Assembly (NCBI GenBank): GCA_024235015.1
Contig: JACKNG010000008.1
Location: 1 to 64,000 of the forward strand
Origin: Gammaproteobacteria bacterium
GTDB taxonomy: Bacteria; Pseudomonadota; Gammaproteobacteria; Ga0077536
Direction of reading: 5' to 3'
DNA length: 64,000 nucleotides
In this document: positions 1 through 8,427 of the stretch, in pieces
How the letters are laid out: every line of letters starts with the position of its first letter
How positions within the stretch are numbered: the first letter of the stretch is position 1
The notes under the pieces: model-generated
The model's input: the letters and a program-made list of their open reading frames with translations, nothing else
What the model was told of the DNA's origin: nothing
Databases searched by the model: none
Position numbers and translations under genes: made by a program

Positions 1-145
1 GTCGATCAAGCAGTTCGAACGTGGCATCGCGCTCACGCGGCGTTGCCAGACGGCGCTGCGCGCCGCCGAGCAGAAGGTCATGCGCCTGGTCAAGGACGGC
101 GACGCGGAAGCCCTGCAGGACTTCGACCCGCCCGAGGAAGACTGA
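1..145 (+). CDS. xseB: Exodeoxyribonuclease VII small subunit, C-terminal part
   Basis: Partial: the frame is already open at base 2 and ends at TGA 143-145, leaving 47 residues. The visible part is a charged amphipathic helix (starting SIKQFERGIALTRRCQTAL) followed by an acidic tail ending PPEED, as in XseB. XseB binds the large subunit XseA, and the complex degrades single-stranded DNA to oligonucleotides. The gene lies 5 bases before ispA, the usual xseB-ispA order in proteobacteria. The N-terminus lies outside the window. Confidence comes from both the helix pattern and the neighbour. Confidence 0.85.
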   Translation, partial: SIKQFERGIALTRRCQTALRAAEQKVMRLVKDGDAEALQDFDPPEED

Positions 146-150
146 GCCCG

Positions 151-1038
151 ATGCTCGACGAACTCATCGCCCCGCTGCAGGCGCGGGCCAGCAGCGCTCT
201 CGACCATTACCTGCCGGCCGCGACGCTCGCGCCGGAGCGCCTGCACGAAGCCATGCGCTACGCCGTGCTCGCGCCGGGCAAGCGCATCCGTCCGGTCCTC
301 ACCTATGCGACGGGGGCTGCACTCGGCGTGCCGCTCGAACACCTCGATGCCAGCGCGGTCAGCGTCGAGTTGATCCATGCCTACTCGCTCATCCACGACG
401 ACCTGCCGGCGATGGACGACGACGACCTGCGGCGTGGCCGCCCGACCTGTCACCGCCAGTTCGACGAGGCCACCGCGATCCTGGCCGGCGACGCGCTCCA
501 GGCGCTGGCCTTCGACGTCCTGCTCGGCGACGGCACGCGCATGTTGCCGGATGCCACCCGGCTCGACATGGCGCGCGTGCTGACGCACGCCAGTGGCTCG
601 CTCGGCATGGCCGGCGGGCAGGCGCTGGATCTCGCAGCGGTCGGGCACGCCTTGTCGCTCGAAGCGCTGGAGAACATCCACCGGCACAAGACCGGCGCGC
701 TGATCCGCGCCAGCGTGCGACTCGGCTACCTCGCCGCGGTGCGCGACGACGGTGGGCTCGAACAGCGCCTCGACCGTTACGCCACCTGTATCGGCCTCGC
801 CTTCCAGGTCCAGGACGACATCCTCGACGTCGAGGGGGCGACGGAGATCATCGGTAAACCGCAGGGCTCCGATGCCGACCTCGACAAACCCACCTACCCC
901 GAGCTCCTCGGCATGGATGGCGCCAAGCGCACGGCCCGGGCACTGTGCGACGAGGCCGTGGCCTGCCTCGAGGTGCTCGGCGACGGTGCCCGCACACTCG
1001 CCCTGATCGCCGAATACATCGTCAAGCGCGATCGTTGA
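151..1038 (+). CDS. ispA: Farnesyl diphosphate synthase (geranyltranstransferase)
   Basis: A 295-residue short-chain trans-prenyltransferase of normal IspA length. It condenses isopentenyl diphosphate with dimethylallyl and geranyl diphosphate to make farnesyl diphosphate for quinone and undecaprenyl synthesis in the cytoplasm. The first Asp-rich motif is DDLPAMDDDD at about residues 84-93, the second is DDILD near 222. The GKRIRP substrate motif is at about 42-47. ATG 151 is chosen because it sits just after the xseB stop; a longer frame would run through xseB. dxs, which often follows ispA, is absent: the next gene is mazG on the opposite strand. Confidence 0.95.
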   Translation: MLDELIAPLQARASSALDHYLPAATLAPERLHEAMRYAVLAPGKRIRPVLTYATGAALGVPLEHLDASAVSVELIHAYSLIHDDLPAMDDDDLRRGRPTCHRQFDEATAILAGDALQALAFDVLLGDGTRMLPDATRLDMARVLTHASGSLGMAGGQALDLAAVGHALSLEALENIHRHKTGALIRASVRLGYLAAVRDDGGLEQRLDRYATCIGLAFQVQDDILDVEGATEIIGKPQGSDADLDKPTYPELLGMDGAKRTARALCDEAVACLEVLGDGARTLALIAEYIVKRDR

Positions 1039-1240
1039 CGCTGTTCGGCCGATGAACGTCGCGGCGTCGAAATGCCGACGTCGACCTCGCGCACGCCCCT
1101 GGCCTGCGTGTCAAAACCGTGACACGCCAATTTTAATCTATTGTTTTTATTGATTTTATAATTCTGGCACGGCTCGTGCTAAGCGTAATGGCGCGCGGAC
1201 TTGCACTCATGACCGCGCCCCTCCCTTTGGTCCAAGCTTG

Positions 1241-1267
1241 CGGGCGCTTCAGGCGCCCGATTTTTTT
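1241..1267 (+). terminator. Rho-independent terminator after ispA
   Basis: A perfect 7-bp stem, CGGGCGC (1241-1247) with GCGCCCG (1253-1259), loop TTCAG, followed by A and seven T (1261-1267). The orientation terminates plus-strand transcription from xseB-ispA. It overlaps the stop codon of the convergent mazG (1249-1251), so the T run is also the sense of two mazG lysine codons. No equivalent T tract exists on the minus side. Confidence 0.7.
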
Positions 1268-2082
1268 CCCGCCGCCTTCACCGCCCGCCATTCGCGGTCG
1301 AGTGCCGCGGCATCCAGGCCGGCCATGTCGACACCACGCGCACTCAAGCGCGCCTCGACGGCGCGGAACCGGCGTTCGAACTTGGCCGTGGCGGCGCGCA
1401 GGGCGCCCTCGGCATCGATGTCGAGGTGACGCGCGAGGTTGACCAGGCTGAACAGCACATCGCCGAACTCGTCTTCGGCCGCGGCGGCGTCGCCGGCGGT
1501 GCAGGCGGCGTCGAGTTCGGCCAGTTCCTCGTCGAGCTTGGCGCGCACGCCCTCGACTGACGGCCAATCGAAGCCGACCCGCGCGGCACGCCGCTGGATC
1601 TTGCGTGCGCGGGTCAACGCCGGCAGCGCCGGCGGGACGTCGTCCAGTTCGCTCGTCGCGCCGCCGCCGCGGCGGGCCCGTTCGGCAGCCTTGATCGCCT
1701 CCCAGTTGCGCGCCACCGCGTCGGCGTCTTCGACGGCGACGGTAGCGAACACGTGTGGATGACGTCGCACCAACTTGTCGGTAATGGCGCCGACCACGTC
1801 GTCGAAATCGAAACGGCCGCTCTCTTCCCCGAGCTGGCAATAGAAGACGATCTGGAACAACAGGTCACCGAGTTCGTCGGGCAGGTCGCCCAGTGCACCA
1901 CTCTCGATCGCATGGGCGACTTCGTAGGCTTCCTCGAGTGTGTGCGGCACGATGCTCGCGAAATCCTGCGACCGATCCCACGGACAACCGCGTTCCGGGT
2001 CGCGCAAGGTGCGCATCAGCTGGCGCAGGCCGGCAACGCCGTCGGTCGCCCGCTGCTGGCCATCGTCGTCTCTCTCCGGCAT
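1249..2082 (-). CDS. mazG: Nucleoside triphosphate pyrophosphohydrolase MazG
   Basis: A 277-residue protein with two tandem MazG all-alpha NTP-PPase domains. MazG hydrolyses (d)NTPs to monophosphates and diphosphate and limits mutagenic nucleotides and ppGpp signalling. The N-terminal domain has CPWDRSQDFASI and THTLEE-like PHTLEEAYEV followed by the metal-binding ELGDLLFQIVF helix. The second domain has KLDEELAEL and EDEFGDVLFSLVNLAR, the active EExxE...ExxD pattern. The start at 2082 (MPERDDD) gives the usual family length (about 263 in E. coli); the frame is open further upstream but would run into the divergent HNH gene. Monocistronic. Confidence 0.93.
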   Translation of the reverse strand: MPERDDDGQQRATDGVAGLRQLMRTLRDPERGCPWDRSQDFASIVPHTLEEAYEVAHAIESGALGDLPDELGDLLFQIVFYCQLGEESGRFDFDDVVGAITDKLVRRHPHVFATVAVEDADAVARNWEAIKAAERARRGGGATSELDDVPPALPALTRARKIQRRAARVGFDWPSVEGVRAKLDEELAELDAACTAGDAAAAEDEFGDVLFSLVNLARHLDIDAEGALRAATAKFERRFRAVEARLSARGVDMAGLDAAALDREWRAVKAAGKKSGA

Positions 2083-2199
2083 GTGCTCGCTTGATTCCGG
2101 TGGGGCTTTGTGCGGAGAATCTAGCCGCTTTGCCGGTCTTACGATACATCGTCGCGGCGCGTCGTCACGGGCAGGCAGGACCACACGGGTAACCCAGGC

Positions 2200-2775
2200 A
2201 TGAGCCCACCACTCATTCTCCGGCTGGACATTTCCGGCACTCCCGTACGCTGGATTCCGTGGCAGGAAGCGGTGTGCCTGTACACCCGCGAGATGGTCGG
2301 CTGGACGACCGGCGACAATGCCTTCACCTTTCTCGGCGGCACCTCGCGCGCGTCCGGCCAGCGCTCCGCGGTCACCGTTCACTCGATCATCGCCGTCAAA
2401 CATTCGCAGCGCGGTCCGCACCACACGCGCCTGGTGCCACCGCTCAGCAACCACGACCTGTTCCGGCGCGACGGCAACCTGTGCATGTACTGCGGGCGCG
2501 AATTCCCCGACTACCAGCTCACGCGTGATCACATCGTGCCCCTGTCCCAGGGCGGGCGCGACCGCTGGTCCAACGTGGTCAGCGCCTGCCGCGGCTGCAA
2601 TACGCGCAAGGGCGGACGTACGCCGGAGCAGTCCAACATGCCGCTGCTGGCAGTGCCCTACGTACCCAACTGGGCGGAGTTTCTCGCCCTGTCGAACCGG
2701 CGCATCCTCGCCGACCAGATGGAGTTCCTGAAATCGCAGTTCAACCACAGCAACCCGCGGCGCGCGCTGGCGTGA
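2200..2775 (+). CDS. HNH endonuclease family protein
   Basis: A 191-residue protein with a C-terminal HNH nuclease domain. Zinc-binding knuckles CMYC and CRGCN flank the core RDHIVPLSQGG (Asp-His near residues 110-111), followed by NVVSACRGCNTRKGGRTP. The N-terminal 80 residues (beta-rich, WIPWQEAVCLYTREMVGW) match a chromosomal, non-mobile HNH protein type common in proteobacteria whose substrate is unknown. Nothing nearby suggests a restriction system, intein or prophage. The stop overlaps the start of the next gene by 4 bases (GTGA), so the two are probably translated together. Whether it still cuts DNA cannot be told from sequence. Confidence 0.85.
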   Translation: MSPPLILRLDISGTPVRWIPWQEAVCLYTREMVGWTTGDNAFTFLGGTSRASGQRSAVTVHSIIAVKHSQRGPHHTRLVPPLSNHDLFRRDGNLCMYCGREFPDYQLTRDHIVPLSQGGRDRWSNVVSACRGCNTRKGGRTPEQSNMPLLAVPYVPNWAEFLALSNRRILADQMEFLKSQFNHSNPRRALA

Positions 2776-3197
2776 AACGCGGGCAGTTCGGCATCCTCGT
2801 CGCAGCGTTGCTCGGCCTGTCGGGCGCGGCCAGTGCCGCCGATGGCGGCGGCAACTACGCCATCTGGGGCGCGGGCGGCCGTTCCTGCAACCAGTACGAA
2901 CGCAGCGCCGACGACAGCAGCGCACGCGGCACCTTCGGTGACTACCTGATGGGCTACCTGACGGCCTACAACGCGCTCGCCCCGGACACCTACAACGCGG
3001 TCGGGACGATGTCGCTGGAAGACGCCCTCGCCTGGCTCGACGACTACTGCGACACCCATCGCATGGACAGCTTCGACCGCGCCATCACCCAGCTCGTGAT
3101 CAGCCGCCACGAGCAGCGCGAACGCGGCGCCGGCGGCGGCCCGGGCGGGGGCTGGGGACGTGCCGCGCCGGCCACGCCACCAACCCCGCCAGATTGA
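2772..3197 (+). CDS. Small secreted protein, Rap1a/Tai-like
   Basis: A 141-residue protein starting at GTG 2772, overlapping the HNH stop by 4 bases. Residues 1-22 form a signal peptide (MKRGQFGILVAALLGLSGA, cleavage after ASA). The mature part has two cysteines (SCNQY and DDYCDTH) spaced as in the small helical periplasmic Rap1a/Tai immunity-like fold, with YLTAYNAL and SLEDALAWLDDYC helices. The C-terminal 25 residues are a Gly/Pro-rich tail. Family members include T6SS immunity proteins, but no effector is adjacent, so I do not assign that role. Function unknown. Confidence 0.6.
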   Translation: MKRGQFGILVAALLGLSGAASAADGGGNYAIWGAGGRSCNQYERSADDSSARGTFGDYLMGYLTAYNALAPDTYNAVGTMSLEDALAWLDDYCDTHRMDSFDRAITQLVISRHEQRERGAGGGPGGGWGRAAPATPPTPPD

Positions 3198-3392
3198 CCC
3201 GGGCAATCGGTCCAGGCGTGACCGTGCGCACAAAAATAGCCTGCCAGTCCGGTAGCTTGCGCCCATGAATTAAATTGCGCAGCGCAAAAAAATGCTTCAT
3301 GATTTGCGCAATCGAGCTTGCCGGTAAACAAATTCCAAAAAGTCTTCGAGAGTTTCTTGACTGACTAGCCATCTTCCTTAAGGAGGCGATAA

Positions 3393-3713
3393 ATGATGAG
3401 CAAAAAGTTGATCGCACGTCTGCAGCTGCCGGTTCTGGCCATGGTCCTCGCGTTCACGAGCGCCTGCTCGACCGTGAGCCCGGAACAGCTGTCGGCCGTC
3501 GAAGCCAAGGCGACCAGCGCCCAGTCGGACGCGCGCAAGGCCGCGAGCGACGCCGCTGCAGCCCTGAAGGCTGCCCAGTCGGCTCAGGAAGCCGCGACCG
3601 CCGCCCAGGCCACTGCGGACTCCGCCAAGAGCACGGCCGAAGCCGCCATGGCTTGCTGCAACGAGAACAAGGACCGCATCGAGCGGATGTTCGAGAAGAC
3701 GATGAAGAAGTAA
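3393..3713 (+). CDS. Lpp/OprI-like alanine-zipper lipoprotein
   Basis: A 106-residue outer-membrane lipoprotein. A lipobox ends in FTSAC at Cys25. Residues 30-90 are an almost uninterrupted alanine-rich heptad helix (repeats of AAxxAQxAA), as in Murein lipoprotein/OprI, which form trimeric coiled coils tying outer membrane to peptidoglycan. The C-terminus ends MKK, with the terminal Lys that links to peptidoglycan in this family. A strong Shine-Dalgarno AAGGAGG lies about 8 bases before the start. A second ATG follows at 3396. The gene has its own terminator, so it is a single abundant transcript. The neighbouring L,D-transpeptidase is a plausible anchoring enzyme (inference). Confidence 0.85.
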   Translation: MMSKKLIARLQLPVLAMVLAFTSACSTVSPEQLSAVEAKATSAQSDARKAASDAAAALKAAQSAQEAATAAQATADSAKSTAEAAMACCNENKDRIERMFEKTMKK

Positions 3714-3736
3714 CGCCTGACCGCGTTGCTTCGCAG

Positions 3737-3767
3737 AGAACCCCGCTTCGGCGGGGTTCTTTATTTT
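3737..3767 (+). terminator. Rho-independent terminator of the lipoprotein gene
   Basis: A perfect 10-bp stem, AGAACCCCGC (3737-3746) with GCGGGGTTCT (3751-3760), closed by a TTCG tetraloop and followed by TTATTTT. It starts 23 bases after the lipoprotein stop codon. Confidence 0.93.
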
Positions 3768-3810
3768 CTGGCGGCGCTGGTTCCGGACGCGGACGCGCGC
3801 AGCGCCCCCC

Positions 3811-4800
3811 TCAGCCGGTGATACGTCCGCCGTTGCGTGCCTGGGCCGCCTTCGGGCGATAGCTGCCGACCGCACGCGGCACGCCGCTGCGCTCCTCGAT
3901 GGCGCGCTTGATGTCGCCCCACACCAACTGGACGTCGTAGTCCTTGACGCGGTCGAGGATGAGCTTGACCACGTGCGAGTACTGGTCGGCGAACAGGTGC
4001 TGGTCCTCTTCCAGGTGCGGGTGCACCTCGAGGTAGACCCGGCCGTGCGCCACGCCGACCTTGTACGGCTGGTTGACGATGTGCACCGGCGTGCCGACCT
4101 TGACCAGTCCGAACATGCGCTCGACGTCCTTGGGGTACATGCGGATGCAGCCATGCGTCACCCGCATGCCGATGCCATAGGGCTTGTTGGTGCCGTGGAT
4201 CAGGTAACCGTTGATGCTCAGCCTCAGGGCGTGCTGGCCGAGCGGGTTGTCGGGCCCCGCCGGGACCACCTTGGGCAGCACATCGCCCTCGGCGGCGTGT
4301 TCCTTGCGGATCGACTCCGGCGGGTACCAGGACGGGTCCTTGACCTTGGCCACGATGGTGGCGAGGCCCTTGGGCGTGGTCCATTGCTGCCGGCCGATAC
4401 TGATGGGGAAGGTGAGGACGTCCTGTGGGCGGCCGCGCATGCGCGGCGGGAAGTAATACATGCGCATCTCGGGCACGTTGACCACGATGCCGGTACGCTG
4501 GACGTCGGGCAGCACGTACAGATTGGGCACGACGACCTCGGTGCCCTCGCCCGGCAGCCAGGGATCGACCGCCGGGTTGGCCAGCCGCATCTCGTTGTAG
4601 CCCTGGTCGTAGGCACGCGCGAGGTCGGACAGGGTGTCCGCGTAAATCGTGGTCGTCAGCGACAGTTCACCGATGACGTCGGGCGCGGTCGGCTCGTCGA
4701 TGGTGAACACCTGGCCGGCGCCGGCCGGCCCCGCCAACAGGGCGAGCGCGAGAGCGGCCACGCGGCCAGTCACCAGGCATGTCTTGCCGGACATCGTCAT
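3811..4800 (-). CDS. L,D-transpeptidase (YkuD family, ErfK/YbiS-like)
   Basis: A 329-residue periplasmic enzyme. A signal peptide (residues 1-29, ALALALLAGPAGAG) is followed by a LysM-like segment (about 45-92, YADTLSDLARAYDQGYNEMR with NPAVDPWLPG) and the YkuD domain. The active-site motif is HGTNKPYGIG then THGCIRMYPKD, catalytic Cys near residue 218. Such enzymes make 3-3 cross-links or attach Lpp to peptidoglycan, and an Lpp-like gene lies next door. The start ATG at 4800 overlaps the stop of the DUF423 gene (TGATG), implying coupled translation. The C-terminal extension of some 80 residues after the Cys is common in the ErfK group. Confidence 0.9.
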   Translation of the reverse strand: MTMSGKTCLVTGRVAALALALLAGPAGAGQVFTIDEPTAPDVIGELSLTTTIYADTLSDLARAYDQGYNEMRLANPAVDPWLPGEGTEVVVPNLYVLPDVQRTGIVVNVPEMRMYYFPPRMRGRPQDVLTFPISIGRQQWTTPKGLATIVAKVKDPSWYPPESIRKEHAAEGDVLPKVVPAGPDNPLGQHALRLSINGYLIHGTNKPYGIGMRVTHGCIRMYPKDVERMFGLVKVGTPVHIVNQPYKVGVAHGRVYLEVHPHLEEDQHLFADQYSHVVKLILDRVKDYDVQLVWGDIKRAIEERSGVPRAVGSYRPKAAQARNGGRITG

Positions 4801-5171
4801 CACAGGCGCACCAATCCAATCCAGGCCAGTACCAACCATCCCGCCATGAGCGCCGTGCCGCCGACCGGGGCGACGCTGCCGGCAGCGCGCAGGCCACCGA
4901 GGATGCTGACACTGAGACCACCGCAAAAGCAGAATATTCCCAGCATGATCAAGCCCGCGGCAATACGCAACGACAGCGCCTCCGGCATGTGCCTCAGCCA
5001 GGCGCCGATCGCGACCAGCAGCAGGCCGTGAATCAGCAGGTACTGCGAAACCGTGGCGAGGGTCGCCAGCGCCGCCGGTTCGAGGCGGGCCTTGAAGGCG
5101 TGGGCAATCAGCGCGCCGAGCGCCACCCCGCCACAACCGGCGATACCGCCGACGATCAGGCACAGTTTCAT
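4800..5171 (-). CDS. DUF423 family inner-membrane protein (YgdD-like)
   Basis: A 123-residue protein with four hydrophobic segments (about 4-20, 41-58, 70-88, 97-116). The family signature GALGAHAFK appears here as LGALIAHAFKARL, followed by GVQYLLIH-like SQYLLIHGLLLV. Homologues are small four-helix membrane proteins of unknown function. ATG 5171 is annotated; an in-frame GTG at 5177 has a better spaced GGAGG and would add two residues. It is the first gene of a two-gene unit with the L,D-transpeptidase. Confidence 0.85.
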   Translation of the reverse strand: MKLCLIVGGIAGCGGVALGALIAHAFKARLEPAALATLATVSQYLLIHGLLLVAIGAWLRHMPEALSLRIAAGLIMLGIFCFCGGLSVSILGGLRAAGSVAPVGGTALMAGWLVLAWIGLVRL

Positions 5172-5273
5172 GAACACCCGCGTTCCTCCGTTCCAAGCAA
5201 CCGCCGCGATGGTCCGCGACGGGCGCGCAAGCATACGGCAAGGGTAGCCGGCTGCGCCACGCGCAGCGCGGCC

Positions 5274-6263
5274 ATGCACCGGCGCCTCGCCGCTGCGCTG
5301 CTCGGCCTCGCCACCAGCATAGCGGCGGCCGACGAAGGCGCCTTCAGCACCCCCTTCAGCTTCGCCCCGGCGCATGCCGCGGCCAGTGGCCCGGTGCGCG
5401 AATGCGGCGCCGTCCGCCTGCACGGCGCGCGCGCAGCCGGCGAACCCGTGCACGAACTCTCCGCGCTGGCCTGGGATGCCGACGAAGACCGGCTCTACGC
5501 ACTGTCCGATCGCGGCTACATCGTGCACCTGCGCCCGCGCTTCCGCGGCGGACGGCTGCACTCGGTCGAGCACCTCGCTACCTATCCCCTGCTCGATTCC
5601 CGCGGCCAGCCGCTCCCCCGCGACCTGCGTGACGCCGAGGGCCTGGTTGCACGCCGTGCCCGCAACGGCCGGCGCGGTGACACCGAGCTGGTGGTCGCCT
5701 TCGAAATCGCGCCGCGGCTGATGGCCTACACGCCGCAAGGTCGCCCGCGCGGCGGGCAGGCCCTGCCGCGCGAACTCGAGGACAGCCACAGCTATCGCGG
5801 CAGCAATCGCCAGCTCGAAGGCCTCACCGACAGCGCCGACCACGGGTTTGTCGTGGTGCCCGAGCGTCCCCTGCTCGACGCCCCCGCCGGGCAGGTCACG
5901 CTCTATGCCCAGGACGGTGTGCGCTGGGAATTCCGCCCCTTCGATCCGCCCCACGCGGCCATGGTCGCCCTGGAGACGATGCCCGGCGGCGACCTGCTCG
6001 CCCTCGAACGCCGGCTGGTCAACCTGTTCCATCCCATCGTGTTCGTGATCTACCGGGTCAGCCCCGGTGCCGGGAGCGGCGCGGTGCCGGCACGGGAACT
6101 CGCGCGCTTCGACAACAGCGCCGGTTGGGCGGTGGACAATTTCGAGGGACTGGCCCGTTACGTGGACTCACGCTACCTGATGGTCAGCGACGACAACGGC
6201 AGCGCCCTGCAGGCGACGATACTGGTGTGTCTCGACATCGACGAGGCCCGCTCGGCGCCGTGA
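5274..6263 (+). CDS. Esterase-like activity of phytase family protein
   Basis: A 329-residue exported protein. The signal peptide is residues 1-18 (ALLGLATSIAAA). The mature part is a beta-propeller-like fold typical of Pfam esterase-like activity of phytase: ELSALAWDADEDRLYALSDRG near the N-terminus, then the RDAEGLV and RQLEGLTDS segments, and NFEGLARY plus YLMVSDDNGS at the end. Bound-calcium acidic residues recur at each blade. Substrate unknown. It is divergent from DUF423 and convergent with moaB, with only 6 bases between the two stop codons. ATG 5274 is the only start leaving an intact signal peptide. Confidence 0.8.
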   Translation: MHRRLAAALLGLATSIAAADEGAFSTPFSFAPAHAAASGPVRECGAVRLHGARAAGEPVHELSALAWDADEDRLYALSDRGYIVHLRPRFRGGRLHSVEHLATYPLLDSRGQPLPRDLRDAEGLVARRARNGRRGDTELVVAFEIAPRLMAYTPQGRPRGGQALPRELEDSHSYRGSNRQLEGLTDSADHGFVVVPERPLLDAPAGQVTLYAQDGVRWEFRPFDPPHAAMVALETMPGGDLLALERRLVNLFHPIVFVIYRVSPGAGSGAVPARELARFDNSAGWAVDNFEGLARYVDSRYLMVSDDNGSALQATILVCLDIDEARSAP

Positions 6264-6269
6264 GCCGCG

Positions 6270-6791
6270 TCAGCGTTCGAGCAGGCGCGGCATCAACTCG
6301 ACGAGGTTGCACGGGCGGGTGCGGAAATCGAGCTGGTGGCAGATGAGCTTGTCCCAGCCCAGCGCGCAGGCGCCGGACGAACCGGGCAGGGCGAACACGT
6401 AGGTCGCGTTGGCGACCCCGGCGACTGCGCGTGACTGCAGGGTCGAGGTGCCGATGTCGTCGTAGGACAGCACGCGAAACATTTCGCCGAAACCATCCAG
6501 CACCTTGTCGAACAAGGGCGTCAATGCCTCGGGCGTGCCGTCGCGGCCGGTGACACCGGTACCGCCGGTGGTGAGCACCACGTTGATGCCGGCATCGGCG
6601 ATCCAGGCCGAGACCAGGGCACGGATGGCATAGGTGTCGTCACGGCAGATGCGCTTGTCGGCGACGCGGTGGCCGGCCGCACTGGCCCGCTCGACCAGCA
6701 GGCGGCCCGAGGTATCGCTCGCTTCGTCGCGGGTATCCGACACCGTCAGCACGGCGAGGTCGAGGGGGATGAAGGCGCGTTCGGAGGTCAT
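6270..6791 (-). CDS. moaB: Molybdenum cofactor biosynthesis protein MoaB
   Basis: A 173-residue MoaB/Mog domain protein. It adenylylates molybdopterin, or assists it, before metal insertion by MoeA. Visible family motifs: LTVSDTRDEASDTSG near the N-terminus, the TTGGTGVTGRDGTPEA loop that binds molybdopterin (about 78-93), and ALPGSSGACALGW near the C-terminus. In tungsten-using organisms MoaB is the adenylyltransferase for W-cofactor, relevant to the tungsten enzyme at 55-57 kb. It stands alone, about 27 kb from the other Moco genes in the window. Confidence 0.92.
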   Translation of the reverse strand: MTSERAFIPLDLAVLTVSDTRDEASDTSGRLLVERASAAGHRVADKRICRDDTYAIRALVSAWIADAGINVVLTTGGTGVTGRDGTPEALTPLFDKVLDGFGEMFRVLSYDDIGTSTLQSRAVAGVANATYVFALPGSSGACALGWDKLICHQLDFRTRPCNLVELMPRLLER

Positions 6792-7025
6792 GGGTAAGGG
6801 TCGCGGATCCGCTTGGGTTGAACGATCTCTGCACGCGTGGTGGCGCCGTCCGCCGGTGGTGTCGCGCGGCGCCCTGCGGTGCTCGACTATCAGGTATAAA
6901 CTGCCCCACGAAGCGCAATGCCCGCCGGGGTTGCGGACATGCCCGCTCCGTCGTTCAGCGCTGCCCTGGTTGTTTACGCCGGCGCAACCGGCCTCGAGAC
7001 CCGACATCCTAATCCTCGCCCCGCC

Positions 7026-7460
7026 ATGACCACAATCGATGCCACGGACGCCGCTGTGCGCCTCGATCGCTGGCTGCACGCGACGCGCTGGTTCAAGACG
7101 CGCAGCATCGCGGTCGATGCCATCAACAACGGCCGTGTCGAGATCAACGGGGAGCGGGCCAAGCCGGCCAAGCTGGTGCGCACCGGCGACGTGCTGCGCA
7201 TCCGGCGACCGCCACTGGTCCACGAGGTGGTCGTGACCGGGTTGATCGAGCGACGCGTCGCGGCGCCGCTGGCGCAGGCGCAGTACGCGGAGACCGCCGC
7301 GAGCATGGCGGCGCGCAGCCGCCTCGAAGAGCAGCTGGCCCTGGCCCGGGTGGTCGAAGAGCGCCGCGGCGGCAAGCTCGACCGCAAGGATCGCCGGGCC
7401 CGCGAACGACTCAAGCGCAGCCCGGACTGGGCCGGCAACGATGGGAACCCGCCGACATGA
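7026..7460 (+). CDS. hslR: Heat-shock protein 15, S4-domain RNA-binding protein
   Basis: A 144-residue protein with an S4 RNA-binding domain at residues 11-70 (RLDRWLHATRWFKTRSIA, INNGRVEINGERAKPAKLV) and a basic C-terminal helix rich in Arg/Lys. Hsp15 binds stalled 50S subunits carrying nascent-chain tRNA and recycles them after heat shock. ATG 7026 gives the usual length (133 in E. coli). The last codons overlap the moxR start by 4 bases (ATGA). In other bacteria hslR is near hslO; here it leads a MoxR operon instead. Confidence 0.9.
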   Translation: MTTIDATDAAVRLDRWLHATRWFKTRSIAVDAINNGRVEINGERAKPAKLVRTGDVLRIRRPPLVHEVVVTGLIERRVAAPLAQAQYAETAASMAARSRLEEQLALARVVEERRGGKLDRKDRRARERLKRSPDWAGNDGNPPT

Positions 7461-8419
7461 ATGCACGCCAGGACCGGCCCGCCACGCACGCCGCGCAAGC
7501 CCTGTTCACCCGCCTGGCCGCCGCCGTCGGCGCCGTCGTCACGGGCCAGGAGAAACCGATCCGTCATCTCCTGAGCGCGTTTCTCACCGGTGGCCACGTG
7601 CTGCTGGAGGACTATCCCGGCACCGGCAAGACGACCCTGGCCAAGGCGCTCGCGCGCGCCGTCGGCGTCGACTTCCAGCGCGTCCAGTTCACCCCGGACC
7701 TGCTGCCGACCGACATCCTCGGCGCCTCCATCTACGATCAACGCAGCCAGTCATTCGTCGTCCACAAGGGTCCGGTGTTCACCCACATCCTGCTCGCCGA
7801 CGAGATCAATCGCGCCTCGCCGCGCACCCAGTCGGCCCTGCTGGAAGCGATGGGCGAAGCCCAGGTGAGCCTGGAAGGCCGCCAGTTCCGCCTCGAGCCG
7901 CCCTACTTCGTCATCGCCACCCAGAACCCGGTCGAGTTCCACGGCACCTACCCCCTGCCCGAGGCGCAGATGGACCGCTTCGCACTGCGCCTCGCGCTCG
8001 GCTACGTCTCGCTCGAGGACGAGATGGCGATCGTCGCCGCCAACAACGCGGCCAGCCCGCTCGACGCCGTCGTCCCCTGTGTCGACGCTGCCGACGTGCT
8101 CGCCTTCCAGGCAACGGCAGCCACGGTCGCGGCCAGCGACGAGGTGCGGCGCTACCTGGTCGGGCTGGTCGCCGCCACCCGCGGGCGCCCGGAACTCGAA
8201 CTCGGTGCCAGCCCGCGCGCTTCGATCACCCTGCTCAAGTGCGCCCAGGCGCTCGCCCTGGCCGACGGCGTCGACTTCGTTACCCCGGACCACGTGCAGG
8301 AACTCGCGCCGCTGGTGCTCGCCCATCGCCTGGCCGTACGCCCGGAGGCGCGCTTCGGCGGCATCAGCGCCGCGACGGTGGTGGCGCGCATCCTCGACGA
8401 GGCCGCCGTACCGCGCTGA
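7457..8419 (+). CDS. MoxR family AAA+ ATPase
   Basis: A 320-residue AAA+ ATPase. Walker A is GTGKT at 55-59, Walker B LLADEIN at 112-118, and sensor-1 ATQNP follows, then the MoxR lid helix region. MoxR proteins act as chaperones that load metals or cofactors, or activate partner VWA/DUF58 proteins. The next genes encode a DUF58 and a transglutaminase-like membrane protein, the conserved MoxR-DUF58-TgpA operon, here with overlaps at both ends. Named after moxR of the methanol oxidation cluster, but this operon type is widespread and does not by itself mean methylotrophy. Confidence 0.93.
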   Translation: MNARQDRPATHAAQALFTRLAAAVGAVVTGQEKPIRHLLSAFLTGGHVLLEDYPGTGKTTLAKALARAVGVDFQRVQFTPDLLPTDILGASIYDQRSQSFVVHKGPVFTHILLADEINRASPRTQSALLEAMGEAQVSLEGRQFRLEPPYFVIATQNPVEFHGTYPLPEAQMDRFALRLALGYVSLEDEMAIVAANNAASPLDAVVPCVDAADVLAFQATAATVAASDEVRRYLVGLVAATRGRPELELGASPRASITLLKCAQALALADGVDFVTPDHVQELAPLVLAHRLAVRPEARFGGISAATVVARILDEAAVPR

Positions 8420-8427
8420 GGGCGGAC

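Noticed and set aside
3198..3392. Small RNA or second gene in the AT-rich gap before the lipoprotein
   Set aside because: Short repeats of TTGCGC and A runs are present but no promoter-terminator pair or conserved start; most simply the lipoprotein promoter region.
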